Shown in pieces: positions 52,401 to 63,090 of a stretch of 64,000 nt of DNA. The first letter of the stretch is position 1. The number at the start of each line of letters is the position of its first letter. The translations under genes and the position numbers were made by a program. Under the pieces are notes generated by a model. That model was given only the letters and a program-made list of their open reading frames with translations. It ran no database searches and was not told the origin of the DNA. This DNA comes from Zygnema cylindricum (lineage: Eukaryota; Streptophyta; Zygnematophyceae; Zygnematales; Zygnemataceae): positions 159,898-223,897 of the forward strand of contig JBBHKE010002976.1 of assembly GCA_037447655.1 (NCBI GenBank). The letters run 5' to 3'.

Positions 52401-53347
52401 AACTGTGAAAAGAAGCTGAAGGAGGAGGTACTCTCTCTCCCTCCCCTTTCCCTCTCTCTCTCCAACTCTCTTTACCTCTCTCTCTCTCCCTCCTCTCCTC
52501 TGCCGCTTCCTACTAATTAATTTTTTTTTTTCACTCCCACCGCTCCTCTCCTCTCCTCTCCTCTCCTCTGAATTCCTCTCTTTATCTTTCCTGTGTTTCC
52601 TTTTCAAGTACTAAAGAGGATTCGAACTATGTTCTATCGCTCCCACTAATCTTTCTCTGTTCTTTCTTTCCTTTTTTTTTTTTTTTTTCTCTTTTGGGGC
52701 AGACTGATTTGAAAATCGAGGCAGAGACTAAGCTTTCACTTTTGCAGTCAGAACTTGACGAGAAATCCGCAACTTTTTGGAGGGAAAAGGAAGAAAATGA
52801 TATGAAACTTGGTCGAATAAAGAAGTCGAGAGAGGAAATCGAGAACGAGAAAAAATTGTTGGAAGAAAAGAGGAAACAAATGAGTCTCGAGAAGGAGAAA
52901 ATGACAAAGAAAAGAATGGAATTGAAGAACAAAAAGTGCACTAATGAGGACTTGATGGAGGAAATCGCATTGTGGAAGGGTAGAGTGACTGACTACCGGA
53001 AGGAGTTAAAGAGAGAGAGGAGGGAAAATGGGACGGAAGAGAAGTGGAAAAGACAAAGGTCTGAAAAATACGATGATTGTAAGGGCAAAAAAATGATAGT
53101 TTTGGAAGATTCCGAGGAAACGGACAAAACTGAAAACTCGGCCGGAAGCTCGGGCTCGATGGTACGGAGAGATAGAGGGGAATCTGGAGGGAATCGATGT
53201 ACGGGAAGCGGAGAGAGGGGAGAGGAAAAAACGGAAACGAGGGATTATGGGAAAAAGAGAGTGAGAATGGAGGAGGAAGAGGGCGGTCGCAAAGTTCGAA
53301 AAAAAGTAGGCGTCCGGAAGAATCGGAAGCAACGGAGAGGGAGATGA
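40447..53347 (+). CDS. Coiled-coil protein gene, right-arm copy (5 visible exons, two copia insertions in introns)
   Basis: Visible exons: 40,447-40,515 ([11 protein letters not shown]...); 40,961-41,044 ([10 protein letters not shown]...); 47,617-47,670 ([18 protein letters not shown]); 52,353-52,427 ([12 protein letters not shown]...); 52,703-53,347 (ends at TGA). All are phase 0 with GT/AG sites, together about 308 aa. The first exon is not identified; a Ser-rich start at 38,328 is one candidate. The heptad Leu/Lys/Glu pattern predicts a coiled coil through about residue 200, followed by a charged Ser/Gly/Glu/Arg tail with basic ends. Several small phase-0 exons that begin with Leu are a pattern typical of long coiled-coil proteins. 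Copia A fills the intron before the 47.6-kb exon and copia B the intron after it. I do not recognise the family; coding exons are intact. Confidence 0.6.
42084..42095 (+). other. Primer-binding site of copia A (initiator Met tRNA 3' end)
   Basis: TGGTATCGGAGC, two bases after the 5' LTR; consensus plant copia site is TGGTATCAGAGC. Confidence 0.9.
42132..46901 (+). pseudogene. Gag-pol of copia element A, three stops and an integrase deletion
   Basis: A single frame. The Lys/Ser-rich start is followed by the UBN2-type gag ([13 protein letters not shown], about residues 158-170), two zinc knuckles ([14 protein letters not shown] and [14 protein letters not shown]), protease [13 protein letters not shown]-pre-integrase HHRLCH...CNGC, integrase, RT (YVDD near 45,965) and RNase H (YCDADW, SSTEAEY). 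In-frame stops lie at 45,345-45,347 (TAG), 46,059-46,061 (TAA) and 46,428-46,430 (TGA). A 21-bp in-frame gap at about 44,472 removes the integrase segment holding the second catalytic Asp, present in element B. This copy therefore cannot encode a working set of proteins. Confidence 0.93.
47706..52120 (-). mobile_element. Copia element B (near-identical to A, RT-RNase H deleted)
   Basis: On the minus strand: 5' LTR 52,120-51,544, primer site TGGTATCGGAGC at 51,541-51,530, 3' LTR 48,284-47,706. Target duplication TCTCT at 47,701-47,705 and 52,121-52,125, inside the host intron's CT tract. It is 4415 bp, about 1.6 kb shorter than A. With A it forms a roughly 3.2-kb, almost perfect inverted pair flanking the 47.6-kb exon. 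Confidence 0.95.
48294..51493 (-). pseudogene. Gag-protease-integrase of copia element B, frameshifted, no RT
   Basis: The first frame (51,493-48,953) carries gag, both zinc knuckles, protease DTGATHH, the GAG-pre-integrase zinc site and the integrase start including RSDNGGEF. One missing A near 49,114 (compare A: GCATTTAAGGAG) shifts the frame; the rest of integrase follows in another frame (49,046-48,294). The sequence then jumps straight to the polypurine tract: the 1614 bp of RT-RNase H present in A are absent, with ATAAATC at the join. Confidence 0.92.
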
Positions 53348-53458
53348 GGGAGAGGAGAAGAAGCGAGAGGAGGGAGGGAGGGGGGAAAGGGATATAGAGG
53401 CTACAGGAACTCAGGAAAAAAAGTATCGAAGTTTTTTGCTATGGAGCGCTCCGGAAAA

Positions 53459-53656
53459 ATACTCGTGACGCTCCGATGTGACGTGACAATGTGACACGGA
53501 AATGTGATGTGACAGTGTGTCTCGCCATTGGAGGAGAATACTCGTGACGCGACAATGTGATGCGACAATGTGACGTGACAACGTGGTGTGACAATGTATA
53601 GTGACTATCTGATGTGGCAGTGTGACACGGCAGTATGATGTGGCAGTGTGACGTGA
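53459..53656. repeat. 13-bp minisatellite, right arm
   Basis: Reverse-complement counterpart of 192-550. Units are close to ACGTGACAATGTG, with one interruption at about 53,522-53,548. It lies just beyond the coiled-coil stop. Confidence 0.85.
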
Positions 53657-53799
53657 CAGCGGTGGCTCAATGCGGTGGAAACGGTCATGGGAAGAATCGA
53701 ATGCGAGGAGTCGTGGGAGCTGTCGAGATGCAAGATTTCAGTTTTTTGTAGTTTTGGTTTCAGTTTTTTGAAATTTTGTGGATAAGAGTTTTTTTAATT

Positions 53800-54260
53800 T
53801 TTTTTTTAGTTAGAAGATTTTTCCTTTTTTCGTAGTTTTTTTTTTTTTTTTTTTCCTTTCTTTTTTTAGTTTTTTTTCCTTTCTTTTATTAGTTTTTTGT
53901 GGGTTTTATTTTGGGGGGGGGGGGGGGGGGGGGATCTTTTATTGTTTGTTTGTTTTTCTGGGAGGGTATTTTTTATTTTTTTTCCTTTGTGTTAGGAGGG
54001 GTGAGTTCCTTTTTTTTGTTTGTTTTGTTTTGGGAGGGGATTTTTTTTTTTTTTTTATCTTGGGGGTGGGAGAGAGGGGTTGGGTTTTTTTTTTTTTTTT
54101 TTGTTTTAAGGTCTCGCAGAGTGAAATTCTCCTTGGTGTTAGGTTTTTTTTTTTTTTTTTTTTTCTTGTCTTTCCCCCTAAGGACTTCGGTGAACAGCCC
54201 TCTCTTTTTTTTTTTTTTTAATTCTTTTTCAGCTGGTTTTTTGTGATTTTTTTTTTATTA
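53800..54260. repeat. T/G low-complexity tract with a 21-base G run
   Basis: Alternating T runs and G-rich patches, including an unbroken G run at 53,913-53,933. Long open frames (Phe/Gly/Trp-rich) are compositional. Confidence 0.9.
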
Positions 54261-54961
54261 TTTTTCAGCTGGTTTTCTGTGTTTTTGTTTTTTTTTGGTT
54301 CGAATAGGAACCAAAAGATTGAATTTCTCCTTTTTTAGAGTCTTCTCTTTATTTCCTCTCTATTTTTTTTGTGCGTTCAATTTTTCCGTTTTGGAAAAAG
54401 CCGAAGGTGTAGTTTTCCAAAAGTGAGATATTTTTTATTTTGTCAAAAGAGTGTGTGAATTTTATGAAAACGTTGAATTTCCGATTGCAAACTTTAAAAA
54501 CTGAAATTTTCTTTTCCTTCAAACTTTTTTTTTCTTCTTAAAATATGTATTTTTCTTTTGTAAATATTGGTTTGGTAAATTCTTTGAACTTATGTTTTAA
54601 ATGGTAGAAGAGTCATTTGTTGCTTCCAGTTTAATTTTTGCTGTTTCGTTTTTTCTCTCCTTTATTAATATAAATCCTTTATTATTTTCCTCCATTATTA
54701 AATTTCAGAAACCAACTTCCATACTTGAAAATGTTTTTTATCAATTTTTGTTATCGTAAATTTCATTTTTTGAGAATTGGCTATCCTTAACAAATACATA
54801 CACACAAAAAGAGAGAGAAAGAAAAAAAAGAACGAGAATAGTTGCATGTTAAAATACTTAAGTCAAGAAATGCCAACTCAAAAACTTGACTTGAAAACAA
54901 CGAAAAAAACAGTAAGACGAACCATCCGTATTGGGATAGGAAACTTTTCAAGAGTCTAAAG
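54261..54961. other. AT-rich intergenic, no feature seen
   Basis: No gene, RNA or repeat that I can support. Confidence 0.5.
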
Positions 54962-55564
54962 TGTTGGAATACACTTTTAGTTGTGTAATTAGCGAAACGT
55001 ACGGTTTTATGTGTACTTTAGTTTTGTATAGCGTTTTCAATACGGTACATTTGTTTCGCGTCTCTATTATATGTGTTTGTAGAAATTCATTGTTAGTGTA
55101 CGTACTTTTAGTACTATTTGCTCACACTTTGTAATCATTGTATTTGTTTGTCGCGTAAGTTAATGAACCGTCGCTTCATCCGTCTTGTCGCTTCATGAAC
55201 TACAAACGACGAAGTGTACATTCACAACTTTTACTGTTTATTGAACGATTCTTTCGTGTAAGATTCCATGTACGGAATATTCTTTTTGTTCATAACTTTG
55301 CCCTCCACCGACTTTGTCATTGGCCGTCACTAGTTATACCTTTTTGTCTTTTGCGGCTTTGATTCTTTTGTGGACGTCGTGTAACTAGTCCACTCTAAAT
55401 CTAGAGTTAGGTTTAGTACTTAGTTTGTTCATTTTGTGTACTCAATTCACCGATTATAATGAAAAGACTTTTTCTCCCATGTGCTTCTCCTTTGGTATTC
55501 TTCTTGTCTCCTTTTGTATTCTTCTTGTCTCCTTTTGTCTTATCTTTTGCTTCTTTATTCTTCT
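54962..55564 (+). mobile_element. LTR E, older copia-type LTR, 5' part (split by element C)
   Basis: Begins TGTTGGAATACAC and aligns with the solo LTR at 10,672-11,189 (minus). It is cut at 55,564 by element C. Its probable 3' end, CTCTCTCTTTGG...CTTCTACA, reappears at 62,248-62,284, where GGTTATGGGCC follows. About 45 bp seen in the solo LTR are missing at the cut. Confidence 0.6.
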
Positions 55565-55959
55565 TGTTAGAAGATCAGGCTTTGATAGAAGTATTCTATG
55601 TTTGTTAAACTAGAGCTGTTTTAGAATATCGAAATCTAGAATTCTAGAGTATTTCAGTATCTAGGATTTCGATATGCAGTCTGCTAGTTTGTCCTATCCT
55701 GTCTGATCTGTCTTTCTCTGCGTACCTCAGGTGCGATCAGAATAAAATCCGGTCAAAGATCTTTTTATAAATCCTGACCGGATCCTTTGAAGCGAAGGGT
55801 CAAGTGACCCTTCGAGTTAGGAAAGCTACTTCAGTTTCCGAGAGGTCACTCTCGGATATTTTCTCTCTTTCCTATTTAAAGCCTGTTATGTTCTTTTTAT
55901 TTTATCAATTCAAAAACTTATATTTCAGGCTGTCCTTTTCCACTCTATTTTCTGCTGCC

Positions 55960-56770
55960 ATGACTTCTAATCTAATAGGTTATGGGCCTAGCAACACCAA
56001 TACCGTTGCCAAATTTAATGGCTCAGATTTCTATGGGTGGAAATATCAAATAGAGCATCTTTTGCGCCGCGAAAAACTCTGGTCAATCACTTGTGGCAGC
56101 GAGATTGAACCTGCAGATGCTGCCAAAAAAACCAAATGGCTCGCTAGAAACGAGGATGCCCACTCTAGGCTTGTACTCGCTCTTGAGCCGTCTCAAATTG
56201 ATATCATTCGCGACGCCACTTCCGCTCACGACGCGTGGTCACTTTTGTCCTCCGTTTATGAACATCAGTCCTGGTCCAATAAGTTATTCCTCAAGAGGAA
56301 GCTCAACTCTTACCGAAAGCTGCCTACCGATTATATTCAGACGTATGTTCAACATCTGAAATCTCTGGCTGGACAGCTCAAGAGCATTAATGCCAAGATC
56401 TCCGACGATGATCTTATCTCGGCAATTCTTGGCGGTCTGCCGGACTCTTATTCGTCCCTTATTTCCTCACTTGACAATTCTCCAACTGCGTTAACCATTC
56501 CTACTTTAACGGCACGCTTGGTACATGAGGAAATGAAACAGTCATTTCAAAACCCGCCAGTCATTGCTTTGGCAACAATTTCCACCATTCCTAGGCCTCC
56601 GAAGTCCTCTTCTATCACATGTCGCTACTGTCGAGCGACAGATCACGTTATTGACTTCTGCCCGACCCTAAAAAGGAAAAATGATCGTAAAGGAGGACCA
56701 GGCCGTACGGGTGGGCGAGGTTATGCCGGAGGACGTGGAACATATCAAGGTCAAGCATGCCACTGTTCCG
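55960..56770 (+). pseudogene. Gag of copia element C
   Basis: Starts MTSNLIGYGPSN (55,960), with the UBN2-type core FNGSDFYGWKYQIEHLL, and a single CCHC zinc knuckle CRYCRATDHVIDFC near 56,622-56,663, followed by an Arg/Gly-rich patch. The frame is lost relative to protease around 56,700-56,770 (gag frame runs to a stop at 56,889). That could be a mutation or a programmed shift; I see no classic slippery site. Confidence 0.8.
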
Positions 56771-59700
56771 ACAGTTCAATTTCCTCCAACCAATTCTTTT
56801 GCTCAGCCGTCCATTTACGCCAATCCTCCTCCATTGGATCATTCCAACCTTCATCATCCCGAATACGTCCAATTACATCCAACGGCTGATGTCAATCCTT
56901 CGACTTCACTGACGCAATCTGATTTTGGTTTCGCGTTGACGTTAGTTTCCAGTTCTAATGCGTCAGTTCCATCACCAACTGTCCCTGACGACAACTGGAT
57001 CGTTGATTCTGGTGCTTCCCACCATTTATCTTCGCGTTCCGATCGATTTGTCACCATCTCCCCACTAAATCCTCCGATGCCAATCCTTCTTGGAAATAAT
57101 GTCGCCCTTACAGCCACGCACATTGGCCAAACGAACACTCTTGGCAAATCTCCAAATCTAAGCAGCATTAAACTCTCCAACGTCCTCTTTGTGCTTGCCT
57201 TACGAAAAAATCCTTTTTCAGTCGGCGCAGCTTTACAACAAGGGACCACGGTTGTATTTTCCTCTGACCACGTCACCTTTCTAAATAAAACAAAAATCAA
57301 CGTTGGATTAGGAATTAAAGTTGGAGACATCTACATTCTTTCCTCCTTTTCTCCCATTGGATCTGCCAACGTTGCCATCTCTTCCCCGCATATTACCCTC
57401 TCCAAATGGCACCTTAGGTACGGACATCTCTCAGGTCCTAGCCTTCATCAGTTATCCAAAGGCCTTGTTACGGGTTTGGACGCCCTTATGAACCGCAAAA
57501 TTCATTTTTGCACTGGATGCATCGAAGGAAAATTTTCGCGTCCGTCCTTTCTTTGAAGCTCCACTCAATCTAACGGTCCACTCATTAATCCATTCTGACT
57601 TATGTGGACCGATGTCCAACCCAAGTCATAATGGAGCGCTGTATTTTGTCACTTTTATGGATGACGCTACTCGTTACAGTCACCCGTACCTTATACGTCG
57701 TAAATCAGACACTTTCGCCATATTCGAACAGTTTAAATCTAAAGTGGAGAATCAGCTCAACAGTCGCATTAAAATCCTCGGAACTGACAACGGAGGGGAA
57801 TTCACCTCCTCAGATTTTGTTTCCTTTTTATCGCTCCACGACATAATCCATCAAACGACGACAGCATATACTCCTCAGCAGAACGGCGTCTCCGAACGTT
57901 ATAACCGAACTGTAGTTAACATGGGACGGTCCATGCTACATTTTGCCCTTCTTTCTCCTATGTTCTGGGGAGAAGCAGTGTCAACAGCGAACTACCTCCG
58001 AAATTTATGTCCCACCTAAGCTCTTCCAAACCTCACTCCTCACAAGTCTTGGACAGGTAAAGCCGGACGTTTCTCATCTACGAATATTCGGCAGTATTGC
58101 TTGGACGAAGGATCTTACTCCTCTGCAAAAGTGGAGCAGTCGTGCCAAATCCGGATATTTGGTCGGTTATGCAACCGAATCCAAAGCTTACCGAATTTGG
58201 CTCCACACTGAACGACGAGTCATTTTGAGTCGTGACGCTACGTTTGATGAAAAACCCCTTGTCCTCAAACTAATCTCCTTTAACCCTCCTCCTCCTTCGT
58301 CTCCTATTCCTATCTTCCCTTCTCCAACCCCAACCTCCTCCCTTCTTTCCCCTCTCCTTCCCCCTCAACCTCCTCCTTTACCCTCTTTGCCCGCACTTAC
58401 CTCTCTGCCCTTGCTTAACCGCCCTACCTCTGCACCATTCCCCTTCTCTGGTCCACTTCCTTTCCCAGAACAACCTCTGACTCGTACTCCCTCTCCCCCA
58501 TCTCCCCATCAGCTCCTCCATATGTCAGCTCCTTCCTATGTCATTAACAAACTCGTACTCCCTCTCCCCCATCTCCCCATCAGCTCCTCCCTATGTCAGC
58601 TCCTCCCTATGTCATTAACGATATCCCTTCCTTAGTCCAGCCACCTGCCATACGGCGAAGTGCTCGCATCGAAGCACGGGCAGCACCCATCTTTCATGGA
58701 GTTGCCCACATTGCCACCTCCGATGTTCCCTTATCCTTCTCTGCTGCCATGGTTGGTCCCGATGCCGCAGCCTGGAAAGCTGATACAGATGCAGAATTTG
58801 CCTCCCTGCAACAAAACGACACCTGAAAACCCACCCCTCTTCCCCCAGGCCGCAAAGTTATTAGATCCAAATGGGTGTTTCGCATTAAAACGAAGGCAGA
58901 CGGCTCCCTTGATCGGTTTAAGGCTCGCTTTGTGGCGAAGGGATTTCTCCAAAAATAGGGTCTGGACTTTACCGAGACATATGCCTCCGTCACCAAGTTT
59001 GCCTCCATATGCATCCTTCTCTCCATTGTCGCTTCCCAAAACTGGCACGTCCATCAGATCGATGTGCAAACAGCCTTCCTCTATGGCGCCCTCAAAGAGG
59101 AAATTTTCGTTCGCCAGCGTGAGGGCTACATTTCTCCTGGCACAGAACACCTCGCTTGCCGCCTCCTAAAATCCTTATACGGCCTCAAGCAGGCTCCTCC
59201 TGTTTGGAGCCAGCACCTCGAGGCAGTCCTCCTCCGCGAAGGCTTCCTTAAGTTGGCCGATGATTTCAACATCTTCATCAAAGGTAAAGATGACACTCTC
59301 ATCATCATCATCATCTATGTAGATGATCTTCTCCTCTCCAGTCCTTCCCTCACTCAAATTCTCCTAGTCAAACATATGCTCCATTCTCACTTTTCAATGA
59401 CGGATTTAGGAGAATTAGAATATTGCCTTGGAATCCTAGTTAGCTGTGACAGGCCAGCAAAGCCCTCTTTCTGTCCTAAGAAAAATACATCTCAGAAATT
59501 CTGGATAGATTCTCTATGTCTAGTTGCACCTCTGTTGCTACCCCTTTAGATGCCAACACTAAGCTTGTTAGTAACTCCGGTGGGCCTGTCCACGGGGAGA
59601 TCCATGATTTATATAGGTCTATGGTAGGCTGTCTCATGTATGCAATGACCGGGGAGATCCATGATTTATATAGGTCTATGGTAGGCTGTCTCATGTATGT

Positions 59701-60342
59701 AATGACTGGCACTCGGCCAGACATTGCATTTGCTGTCGGTCAACTCAGTCAGTTTGTCTCTAACCCCACTCCGGAGCACCTCCTCGCTGCAAAGCGTGTC
59801 CTCCGCTACCTCAAGGGCACCAAATCGCTTCGCCTCACCTTCTCTGGCGGCTCCTCTCCCACACTTGTTGGCCATTGTGATGCGGACTGGGGGGGAGATC
59901 TTGACACCCGACGTTCCACCTTTGACGTTCCACCTTTGGCGTCTGCTTCGCTCTCGGAGGAGCTCTAATTTCTTGGGCATCCAAGAAACTACCGACAGTT
60001 GTTTTATCCTCCACTGAGGCAGAGTATATGGCAGCGACACACGCTGCCAAGGAAGCCATATGGCTTCGATCCCTTCTTGCAAATCTTCAGTTTCCACCAT
60101 CTTCCCCAACTACAATCTTTTATGACTCTCAAGGAGCCCTCGCTCTCATGAGTAATCTAGTACATCACCGAAGAACCAAACATATTGACATCCAGTACCA
60201 TTTTACCCGAGAGGCCATTGCGGCTGGCACACTCACCTTCCAATTCTGTCAGACTTCCCTCCAATTGGCAGATTTCCTTACCAAGGGCCTCCATCGACCT
60301 GAGTTTGACCTTCACAGAACTTCAGCCGGCCTTAACTTCTAG
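56771..60342 (+). pseudogene. Pol of copia element C, multiple frameshifts and stops
   Basis: Protease WIVDSGASHH (about 56,998), GAG-pre-integrase HLRYGH...CTGC, integrase Asp (HSDLCGP), TDNGGEF and NGVSERYNR, RT with YVDDLL (about 59,318-59,335), and RNase [25 protein letters not shown] ending at 60,342. Breaks: frame change near 57,550, frame change near 58,005, TAG near 58,957, loss of frame near 59,460-59,520 and 59,910-59,990. Two in-frame-length duplications add residues. Dead copy. Confidence 0.88.
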
Positions 60343-60355
60343 CAAAGAGGGGGGG

Positions 60356-62246
60356 TGTTAGAAGATCAGGCTTTGATAGAAGTATTCTATGTTTGTTAAA
60401 CTAGAGCTGTTTTAGAATATCGAAATCTAGAATTCTAGAGTGTTTGAGTATCTAGGATTTCGATATGCAGTCTGCTAGTTTGTCCTATCCTGTCTGATCT
60501 GTCTTTCTCTGCGTACCTCAGGTGCGATCAGAATAGAATCCGGTCAAAGATCTTTTTATAAATCCTGACCGGATCCTTTGAAGCGAAGGGTCAAGTGACC
60601 CTTCGAGTTAGGAAAGCTACTTCAGTTTCCGAGAGGTCACTCTCGGATATTTTCTCTCTTTCCTATTTAAAGCCTGTTATGTTCTTTTTATTTTATCAAT
60701 TCAAAAACTTATATTTCAGGCTGTCCTTTTCCACTCTATTTTCTGCTGCCATGACTTCTAATCTAATAGGTTATGGGCCTAGCAACACCAATACCGTTGC
60801 CAAATTTAATGGCTCAGATTTCTATGGGTGGAAATATCAAATAGAGCATCTTTTGCGCCGCGAAAAACTCTGGTCAATCACTTGTGGCAGCGAGATTGAA
60901 CCTGCAGATGCTGCCAAAAAAACCAAATGGCTCGCTAGAAACGAGGATGCCCACTCTAGGCTTGTACTCGCTCTTGAGCCGTCTCAAATTGATATCATTC
61001 GCGACGCCACTTCCGCTCACGACGCGTGGTCACTTTTGTCCTCCGTTTATGAACATCAGTCCTGGTCCAATAAGTTATTCCTCAAGAGGAAGCTCAACTC
61101 TTACCGAAAGCTGCCTACCGATTATATTCAGACGTATGTTCAACATCTGAAATCTCTGGCTGGACAGCTCAAGAGCATTAATGCCAAGATCTCCGACGAT
61201 GATCTTATCTCGGCAATTCTTGGCGGTCTGCCGGACTCTTATTCGTCCCTTATTTCCTCACTTGACAATTCTCCAACTGCGTTAACCATTCCTACTTTAA
61301 CGGCACGCTTGGTACATGAGGAAATGAAACAGTCATTTCAAAACCCGCCAGTCATTGCTTTGGCAACAATTTCCACCATTCCTAGGCCTCCGAAGTCCTC
61401 TTCTATCACATGTCGCTACTGTCGAGCGACAGATCACGTTATTGACTTCTGCCCGACCCTAAAAAGGAAAAATGATCGTAAAGGAGGACCAGGCCGTACG
61501 GGTGGGCGAGGTTATGCCGGAGGACGTGGAACATATCAAGGTCAAGCATGCCACTGTTCCGACAGTTCAATTTCCTCCAACCAATTCTTTTGCTCAGCCG
61601 TCCATTTCCCCAACTACAATCTTTTATGACTCTCAAGGAGCCCTCGCTCTCATGAGTAATCTAGTACATCACCGAAGAACCAAACATATTGACATCCAGT
61701 ACCATTTTACCCGAGAGGCCATTGCGGCTGGCACACTCACCTTCCAATTCTGTCAGACTTCCCTCCAATTGGCAGATTTCCTTACCAAGGGCCTCCATCG
61801 ACCTGAGTTTGACCTTCACAGAACTTCAGCCGGCCTTAACTTCTAGCAAAGAGGGGGGGTGTTAGAAGATCAGGCTTTGATAGAAGTATTCTATGTTTGT
61901 TAAACTAGAGCTGTTTTAGAATATCGAAATCTAGAATTCTAGAGTGTTTGAGTATCTAGGATTTCGATATGCAGTCTGCTAGTTTGTCCTATCCTGTCTG
62001 ATCTGTCTTTCTCTGCGTACCTCAGGTGCGATCAGAATAGAATCCGGTCAAAGATCTTTTTATAAATCCTGACCGGATCCTTTGAAGCGAAGGGTCAAGT
62101 GACCCTTCGAGTTAGGAAAGCTACTTCAGTTTCCGAGAGGTCACTCTCGGATATTTTCTCTCTTTCCTATTTAAAGCCTGTTATGTTCTTTTTATTTTAT
62201 CAATTCAAAAACTTATATTTCAGGCTGTCCTTTTCCACTCTATTTT
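60356..62246 (+). mobile_element. Element D, internally deleted derivative sharing LTRs with C
   Basis: LTR2 (60,356) to LTR3 (61,860 to about 62,246) enclose only 1.1 kb of internal sequence: gag as in C up to 61,606, then the last 240 bp of RNase H. LTR2 and LTR3 look identical. The C sequence between 56,817 and 60,103 (3287 bp) is missing, with only TT shared at the join. Confidence 0.85.
60751..61846 (+). pseudogene. Gag/RNase H remnant of element D
   Basis: The gag frame from MTSNL is as in C and ends shortly after the deletion (stop 61,629). In the pol frame, 61,472-61,846 fuses the protease leader directly to the RNase H end (YDSQGALALMS...FLTKGLH). It lacks all catalytic pol domains. 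Confidence 0.8.
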
Positions 62247-62300
62247 TTCTCTCTCTTTGGCTCACCATGCCTTTACCTTCTACAGGTTATGGGCCACACC
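62247..62300 (+). mobile_element. 3' end of LTR E plus primer site
   Basis: CTCTCTCTTTGGCTCACCAT...CTTCTACA aligns with the end of the solo LTR at 10,672. It is followed at once by GGTTATGGGCC (62,285-62,295), a match to the initiator-Met tRNA anticodon arm complement. No gag follows, so the internal region of E is lost or decayed. Confidence 0.5.
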
Positions 62301-62574
62301 ACGTTCATCATCTGTGCAATTTCTCTCCTCTTTTTTTTTCCTCTTTTTTTTCCCTTTTTTTTTTTTGGCAAAACCTTTTTCTTAGAAGCAAATTATTTTC
62401 GAGACATTTATCCTAAAGATTACAATTTCAGTCATCCTTTTTTTTTTCCCAGTTTTTTGTCCATTTTGGCTCCTTAAATGCCATTTTTTTTTGGAATTTT
62501 TGATTTTTTTGGGAAAGGTTTATTTCTCCTTTCCACCTTTTCCGGATTCCTTTCCTCTTTAATCCGTTTCAGTT

Positions 62575-63090
62575 TCAGAGGTATTATTGCTTGTTGGAGC
62601 ACCCGAAGTTCATTCTTTGACATTCTATCCACAATCCACAATATTTTTTTATTTTTTTTTGTTTTACTTTTATTCACCGTTACGATTTTATCTATGTTTA
62701 ATTTTCGACATTTTAGAGGCTTCCCGAATTGTTAGAGTACCAGAATTTTTTGTCTTTGAAGATCCCCTCTACATTCCATTTTGACCTCTATAAGCCATCG
62801 TCTATTTATGGAGATTTTTCCGGATCATTGGAGCATCGGAAGGACTTTTTATTTTCCCTTCCAAATTTTCCCAATATTCCATTTTTCCACTCCATCAACC
62901 ACCTTAATTTAAGGAATCACTTTATCTATCCTTCATTTTGGCATTTTTAGAGGCCTCCTCGGATTGTTTGAGTACTGGAAGTTTATCTTCGAAGATCCCC
63001 TTGACATTCCATTTTGACCTCTATCCGCCACTCTTTTTTTTGGACAAATTCGAGTTATTGGAGCATCGGAAAGAAACTACTTCTTATCTC
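62575..63090. repeat. Diverged tandem repeat, about 235 bp, two clear and one weak unit
   Basis: 62,715-62,860 and 62,949-63,090 share AGAGGC(T/C)TCC, GAAGATCCCC, ACATTCCATTTTGACCTCTA and TTGGAGCATCGGAA. A weaker first unit is at about 62,575-62,650 (GTTGGAGCACCCGAAG...GACATTCTATCC). No ORF is supported. Confidence 0.65.

Larger units (their letters stand above)
27500..53845 (-). repeat. Right arm of the large inverted duplication
   Basis: This is the reverse-complement counterpart of bases 1-8900. It is about three times longer because it carries lineage-specific insertions: a block at about 32.2-37.4 kb with MITE copies, a copia 3' fragment at 38.8-39.7 kb, copia A at 41.5-47.5 kb and copia B at 47.7-52.1 kb. 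All eight ankyrin-gene exons and at least three coiled-coil exons have partners in the left arm, with matching splice phases wherever both can be read. Confidence 0.9.
55565..60742 (+). mobile_element. Copia element C (LTR-internal-LTR)
   Basis: LTR1 55,565 to about 55,951 and LTR2 60,356 to about 60,742 both start TGTTAGAAGATC and differ at only a few bases. The polypurine tract AAAGAGGGGGGG ends at 60,355. The LTR 3' end is not certain (55,951 or 55,977). GGTTATGGGCC at 55,978-55,988 matches the anticodon-arm complement of initiator Met tRNA, as in Drosophila copia. Tandem duplications inside the pol region: 71 bp at about 58,481-58,622 and 57 bp at 59,594-59,707. Confidence 0.85.

Noticed and set aside
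61860-62284. LTR3 ending at CTTCTACA as part of family C
   Set aside because: The last about 38 bp match the solo LTR at 10,672 rather than LTR1 or LTR2, so they are assigned to LTR E.
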